Shown in pieces: positions 58,838-64,000 of a stretch of 64,000 nucleotides of DNA. How positions within the stretch are numbered: the stretch's first letter is position 1; the number at the start of each line of letters is the position of its first letter. Under the pieces are notes generated by a model. It was not told the origin of the DNA, searched no databases, and saw only the letters and a program-made list of their open reading frames with translations. Source of the DNA: Ehretia macrophylla (Eukaryota > Streptophyta > Magnoliopsida > Boraginales > Ehretiaceae); NCBI GenBank assembly GCA_037974665.1, contig CM075765.1:17931648-17995647 (forward strand), written 5' to 3'. The position numbers and the translations under genes were made by a program.

Positions 58838-59048
58838 GTATGAGTTCACCACCCAAAGGTTTACTAGTTATGAATTATGACACAGATGAGTACGACCTAG
58901 TAGCTAACAACACATTCACAATAATATCTTGAGAATGAATAGAGCTTGTTAAAGGCCACTGGATATTCATAAATAAATTGGTGGTATATGTTTCACAAGT
59001 TATTCCAACTAAAATTATCTCTTAATTATTGAATGTTGATGTCTTGGT

Positions 59049-59099
<51 letters not shown>

Positions 59100-60325
59100 T
59101 TAACCCCTGAATCTTGAACAAAAGATGCTGAATTTGCCTTATCATTTTGATAAAAATATTTTGCATTTTTAGTCTAAAAGACATTACTCAAAGTTGGGGA
59201 AAAAGGTAACGAGATTCATATTGATTTCAGAACCTTAATAAGGCAAATTCATTATTGTATAAAAGAGAAAAGAGATAGTAAAACATCTTTGCTCATAGGT
59301 GGTGACATATATAGCATTAATAGACTTCATCTCTTAAGGTATATAGTACCATAGTTAGTTGCATATCATATTACCTTTTCTATGCTAAGATAGGATATAT
59401 TGGTGGTTGTGAAGCAACTTCATAAACACAAATTATGGATAAATCTCCTTTTGATCATATATAAATTTACAAAACAAGAAAATAAATGATAAGCATATAT
59501 GTGAACACATAATTTCTTATAAATAAAGCTTTTCTTTGTTTGTGGGTGAATATATCAGTGAATAATAAGTAGAGGAGATGATCCAAATCTATTTAATAGA
59601 ATTATATGATCACTTGACATTCTAGTGGCTTCCCTCACCATCCAAATTCACAACATTATAAATGCTTATCTCATCCCAATGAAATTACATATAATGAAAA
59701 TACATAACTTCACCCTAACGCTTGTAACAACTTCATTTTGGCAAACAAATATCATTACAATGATGATGCCAGTGTAAAGGAAAAGATTATATAATATCCA
59801 CCAACTTGTTAATATCTAATTATAACTATGATGTTTCTCTCATTTGTCAATAAAAAAGTAGATTTCTAGCTTCCATGAACTCCTCCAATTTCCACCCAAG
59901 CCCTCAAATGCATTGTTTAATGTTAAATAAAAGGATACCTTATACTAAACTACATGAATTTATGAAAAATTTAAACAATCAAAATTCCAAAAAAAAAAAT
60001 ACTTATCAGCAATATAGCCTAATAAGATTATCAAAGGCACTATATTTTCAACAAATTAGTGCTAAACGCGAATCATCTATTAATATTGAAAAAATCCAAC
60101 TCCTAATTTCTACAAAGTGGTCCACGTACTCAGAAATCATCAATCAATAATTTTCATTTTCCTTTAATCATAAAATGACTAGTCAAGTATTCTAAATCTA
60201 TCTAACAAAAACATAAAAATTGGAAAAATAAATTATGGGGCAGGTTTTGTAATGTCAAGAAGTTTTTGGACCGGCAGTGCATTTTCCTGGTAAATTAAAG
60301 TACCCTCTTATAAAATAAGAATCCA
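58838..60325 (+). repeat. Third copy of the ~2-kb unit, directly upstream of GS1
   Basis: It resumes GTATGAGTTCACCACCC after E2 and follows the D1/D2 units to TTATAAAATAAGAATCC, without the MITE and with small insertions near 58922 and 59665. A (TA) run of about 21 units is at 59050-59092. The small frame at 59875-60150 is the third version of that at 14257 and is not conserved enough to be a gene. After 60325 the sequence is unique and leads into the GS1 promoter. Confidence 0.8.
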
Positions 60326-60598
60326 AAATAGATTCTCTTGCAATAGTCATCAGTTACCAACTTCATCAAACAAATCAATAAAAATCTATAATATAATAGC
60401 AATTATTGCTATACTTTTTCATTTTCTTATTAAAAATCATTCGTAATAATCTTCAGTTGTACACAAACCGCACTATAAATACCACTACCTTCTCACGCTT
60501 CTGCACACAAACATAGGCATTTTTTTCTTCACGATTTGTGATAAGTTAATATTACAATACTTTTAACCAAAAAAAAAAAAAAAAGTTACAATACAAAT
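60326..60598 (+). promoter_or_regulatory. GS1 core promoter and 5' leader
   Basis: TATAAATA at 60474-60481 is followed by CCACTACCTTCTCACG. Transcription would start about 30 bases later, near 60510. The leader of about 90 bases is A-rich with a run of 17 A before TTACAATACAAAT and the ATG. Confidence 0.65.
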
Positions 60599-63500
60599 AT
60601 GTCTCTACTTTCAGATCTCATCAACCTGAACCTCTCAGACTGCACTGATAAGATCATTGCTGAGTACATATGGTTGGTTTCTTTTCCTTTGCCTTCCTCT
60701 TCATTGTTCATTAGCCTTCTCTGTTTTTGCATATGCTCTGTTTCTTTTGATTTTGCTCTGTTTTGAATTTTTTTTTCTTGTTGTTTTCTTGATCTTTTTG
60801 CACATGTTATTCATTTCTTGATTTGTTTTCTTTAATGGGTGGTTTTTGTTTCACCATGTAGTTGGTTTATTACACTGGAAATGATAGTTTCATGTGCACC
60901 CCTGGTTTTAGATCCCCTGTTTCTTGTTATACATGAACTGATCTGCTTTTGTGAAAACTTGTATGTGAAATGGTTGTGATTTGAATCATTTTCGCTTTAT
61001 CATTGTTAACCAATTAGTTTATGAGATTTTTATTGTTGCGTTAATATTTTATTTTATAAGTGAATCAGTTTATTCTTTGATACAACTTTATATATATGTC
61101 TCTGCTTTTAGATACTTTGGAGCTTTAGGATATTTCTTTCTTTATTTTTATTTTTTCATATTTCTTATCTTATCGAGATGGACACAAGGTCATATCTTTG
61201 TAGATTTTTCTCGTCTCAATCAGCCGTACAATATATATTAAACAATGTCACATGCAAAAATTGATCTCCACCATTTATGTTTGTATATATCTCTGTGATT
61301 CTGTTTTGAAAATGAGAATAACTAATTCTTTTTTCTTTTTTGTTGATTCTGTCCTTGGATCATTAAATAAAGTTTCCATGTTTTTCATTTTCGTGAAAAG
61401 ATATTGATTTTGAGGCTTCCTATTTTCTTGTTTTATTCTGTATTACACAAATTTGCACTAGTGAGAGGTTTGCTTCTTGCTTGTTAAAAAGCATTTGGCT
61501 TATGCTCATAATATCACTATTCTTTTACCGATTACTTTTTGCTGTTCATATTTTTTGTTTTCTAGTTGATTATCGACTTAAAGTCCCCTGTTTTTGCCGT
61601 CGCTATGTATTTATTTTAATCACTACGTTGATGATTCAATTTTCATATCTTATTTTCTTCTACTTCATTTGTTATTCATCTCTTAATTTTCCGGATCTAG
61701 TAAATGATCTTATTTTTATTGTTTTGTATTGTCTAATAATTCTTTTAACATTTTAACAGGATTGGTGGATCTGGTATGGACCTCAGAAGCAAAGCAAGGG
61801 TAATACTTTTCTCCTTGCAATAAATTTGCTTGTTTCCAATATTTTGGTCCTTTATAATCTCCTTAAATGAGTGTGAAGATGTCTGAAATCAATTTTTTTG
61901 TTGTTGTTTCTTTGCAGACTATTTCTGGTCCTGTAAGTGACCCATCCAAACTTCCAAAGTGGAACTATGATGGATCCAGCACAGGCCAAGCTCCTGGGGA
62001 AGACAGTGAAGTGATCCTTTAGTAAGTCTCTCTACTCTCGATTCATCTCCAGTCACTATCTTGTTTCGATTTCTGTATTCTTTTTTAAATGCTTAACAAT
62101 GACTTATAGATATTAATATTTGTGATCAATGAACAGTCCTCAAGCAATTTTCAAAGATCCATTCAGGAGGGGAAACAACATATTGGTGAGTTGTAAAGCA
62201 CAACTGTACTTTTGCATGCTACATTAATATTTACATTAATGTAAATTATGATGGTTTTAATTGTTTTGGATCTTCCATGATCTTCGTGACCATGGAGGTA
62301 ACCAGATACATGCTGACTTGGTTCTCTTGCTTTATCTTTCTTAGGTCATGTGCGACGCCTACACTCCTGCTGGTGAGCCCATCCCAACCAACAAGAGGCA
62401 CAATGCGGCTAAGATTTTCAGCCACCCTGATGTTGTTGCAGAAGAACCCTGGTATGAACAATTCTGTTGTGCTCTTGGTATTATTTTTCGAGCTCTTTCT
62501 CTTATCTTATTAATCATTTTGGACATTTTCTGATCATTGTAAATATTTGTGTATGAAAAGGTATGGTATTGAACAAGAGTACACCCTTTTGCAAAAGGAT
62601 GTAAACTGGCCTCTTGGATGGCCAGTAGGAGGCTACCCTGGACCTCAGGTCTGTTGATAAATCATCTTTATTTTCTTGGTTTTTATATTAGTTGCAGTCT
62701 TGCAGACTTCTACCATGATAAGAAACAAAAGATGTAATATTTTATTCATCTCTTTTGCTTTCTTTTCTCCCCCCTTCTTAATTACCCATTAATGAGCCAA
62801 TTCCTCTTTCTTATCCTGTAGTGCTTCTTTCCAAAAATTAAAGAATCTTCTATTACCATGTTGCCTTAAATGCTTCAACTCTCTTTGACCTTTTAACAGT
62901 ACAAATCTTTGAATTTAATTGAACACTACCTCATCACTGACTCATTAAATTGCTTGCGCTTTAGCTTGTACAAGGTCCTTAAACAAAAATGATTTCGTAT
63001 CTCTGGGTTACATTTTTCAGCCTTTTGCACCCTAACACTTAATTTGAATCGTGGGAACTTTTTCTCATGCTTCAGACGGAAGTAAACTGTTCTCTTTCTC
63101 AACTTACTTATCCCTTTGTATATCATCTATGTTGTTACACTTCCATTTCGAGGAAGCCTCAGTTCCATTTCAATTTACTGTTCTATAAACACGTTTAGTT
63201 ACACTCTTGAACAGTACAGTACTTCTTTATAAACTAAAGAACTACAATTTTATCAATCACAACCAAATGGTGGCAAACTCCATGCCGTGTAGTGAGGATG
63301 ACAATGTCAATGGTACTGAATGAATAACCGAGTGATAATACTTATGTGTGTGCTTTTTATACTTCTTTGGTGAATACCACAAAATTAACTCTTTTATTGC
63401 TTTTATACAGGGCCCTTACTACTGCGGTGCTGGAGCTGACAAAGCTTTTGGTCGTGACATAGTAGACTCACATTACAAGGCATGCCTTTATGCAGGCATT

Positions 63501-63908
63501 AACATAAGTGGCATCAACGGTGAAGTGATGCCTGGGCAGGTATTAACCTCTGCTTCTTGTGTAGTGTTTGACTGGTTATGAATTCTTCCATATGTATTGC
63601 TTTTCCATAAGCAGCTATTATCCGTTATTAATCTGTGAAGGTTTGACTCTAAAATATTTTCTATATTATGCAGTGGGAGTTCCAAGTCGGTCCTGCTGTT
63701 GGCATCTCAGCAGGTGATGAGTTGTGGGTAGCTCGTTACATTCTGGAGGTACTATTGAATACTTTACCTAGGTCCAAACAATTTCTTATGTCAATCCGTT
63801 TAGTTTCCAAATTAGTGTTGGTAAACTAACGATGTTATTTGGTATGGTTATCAGAGGATCACTGAGATTGCTGGCGTAGTGGTATCTTTTGACCCCAAAC
63901 CTATTCAG
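60599..63908 (+). CDS. GLN1: Cytosolic glutamine synthetase GS1, first nine exons (3' end off window)
   Basis: Exons: 60599-60672, 61760-61799, 61918-62021, 62137-62185, 62345-62451, 62561-62648, 63411-63539, 63674-63748, 63855-63908. All introns are GT-AG and the joined frame gives 240 residues without a stop; the family has about 356. It condenses ammonium with glutamate using ATP. The start [14 protein letters not shown] has no transit peptide, so the product is cytosolic, unlike plastid GS2. Visible are the family signature YDGSST (55-60), the redox-linked Cys92 and Cys159, and metal and substrate glutamates E129 and E131 (GIEQEY), E192 (NGEVMPGQ) and E199 (WEFQVGP). No defect was seen. 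Intron 1 is 1087 bases and T-rich. The remaining exons lie right of 64000. E2 inserted 1.76 kb upstream of the ATG. Confidence 0.97.
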
Positions 63909-64000
63909 GTGAGTTTCTCTGGTTCTGCATTTCGGGCTTGTGGTTCTTTAAATATCAGCATCACAAATCTTCCTGTTTCTTACTCCCAACCTGATGTGGA

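Larger units (their letters stand above)
45982..58842 (-). mobile_element. E2: Tat-lineage Ty3/gypsy retrotransposon, both LTRs and target duplication
   Basis: LTRs at 45987-46430 and 58371-58837 are flanked by GTATG on both sides (45982-45986, 58838-58842). The uninterrupted target sequence, GTATGAGTTCACCACCC, is seen at about 12959. The element reads on the minus strand: 5' LTR, primer site (58370-58352), gag, protease, reverse transcriptase (split by a solo LTR), RNase H, archaeal-type second RNase H, integrase, then the antisense ORF on the plus strand, polypurine tract and 3' LTR. Two RNase H regions and an antisense ORF after pol are hallmarks of the Tat lineage. Stops, frame changes and an LTR-LTR length difference (444 against 467) show it is dead. 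Confidence 0.92.

Noticed and set aside
61481-61756. 91-codon hydrophobic plus-strand frame inside GS1 intron 1
   Set aside because: It lies within the T-rich intron and ends at the branch and acceptor region; its Phe/Leu/Ile content reflects intron composition.
1-64000. CRISPR array, bacterial operon or tRNA genes
   Set aside because: Spaced direct repeats of CRISPR type are absent, the repeats present are transposon-derived, the only gene has plant introns, and no tRNA-like cloverleaf with A and B boxes was recognised by eye.

Overview
The window is nuclear DNA from a flowering plant, most likely a eudicot. It is AT-rich with long homopolymers. It holds one clear host gene, a cytosolic glutamine synthetase (GS1) with GT-AG introns, which starts at 60599 and runs off the right edge. 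Nearly everything else is transposable elements and their remains. The species cannot be named from the sequence.

Layout, left to right. Positions 1-2934 are the right part of a Ty3/gypsy element of the Tat type (E0, plus orientation): its antisense extra ORF, polypurine tract and 3' LTR. E0 sits inside a hAT-like element whose right end and 8-bp target duplication follow. Positions 2935-16311 are segment D1, the left copy of a large direct segmental duplication. D1 ends in the truncated head of a second Tat element (E1). Positions 16312-34242 are an unduplicated middle. It contains one terminus of a CACTA transposon with exon-like fragments of EXO70, proteasome RPN1 and a B3-domain gene beside it, then a decayed Ty1/copia element, foldback elements and anonymous AT-rich DNA. 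Positions 34243-35708 are a hAT-like element with an 8-bp target duplication. Positions 35660-47265 are segment D2, the right copy of D1. D2 runs into E2 (45987-58837), a Tat element with two LTRs, a 5-bp target duplication and decayed gag-pol on the minus strand. E2 also has an antisense ORF on the plus strand and carries a 3.2-kb solo LTR inside its reverse transcriptase. Right of E2 the host sequence resumes with a third copy of a module (58838-60325) that leads into the GS1 promoter.

The order of events can be read from shared breakpoints. A module of about 2 kb upstream of GS1 was duplicated in tandem. A Tat element then inserted into the second unit (GTATG duplication). The block of hAT end, D and Tat head was later copied to give D1 and D2. 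The copies then diverged by insertions whose empty sites are preserved in the sister copy: two hAT MITEs, a 3-bp-TSD MITE and a MULE-like foldback in D1, and an inverted duplication in D2. E0 entered D1 and a solo LTR formed inside E2.

No tRNA, rRNA or CRISPR array was recognised. Most short ORFs here are chance openings in low-complexity DNA. Alignments were made by eye, so edges given as approximate may be off by some tens of bases.
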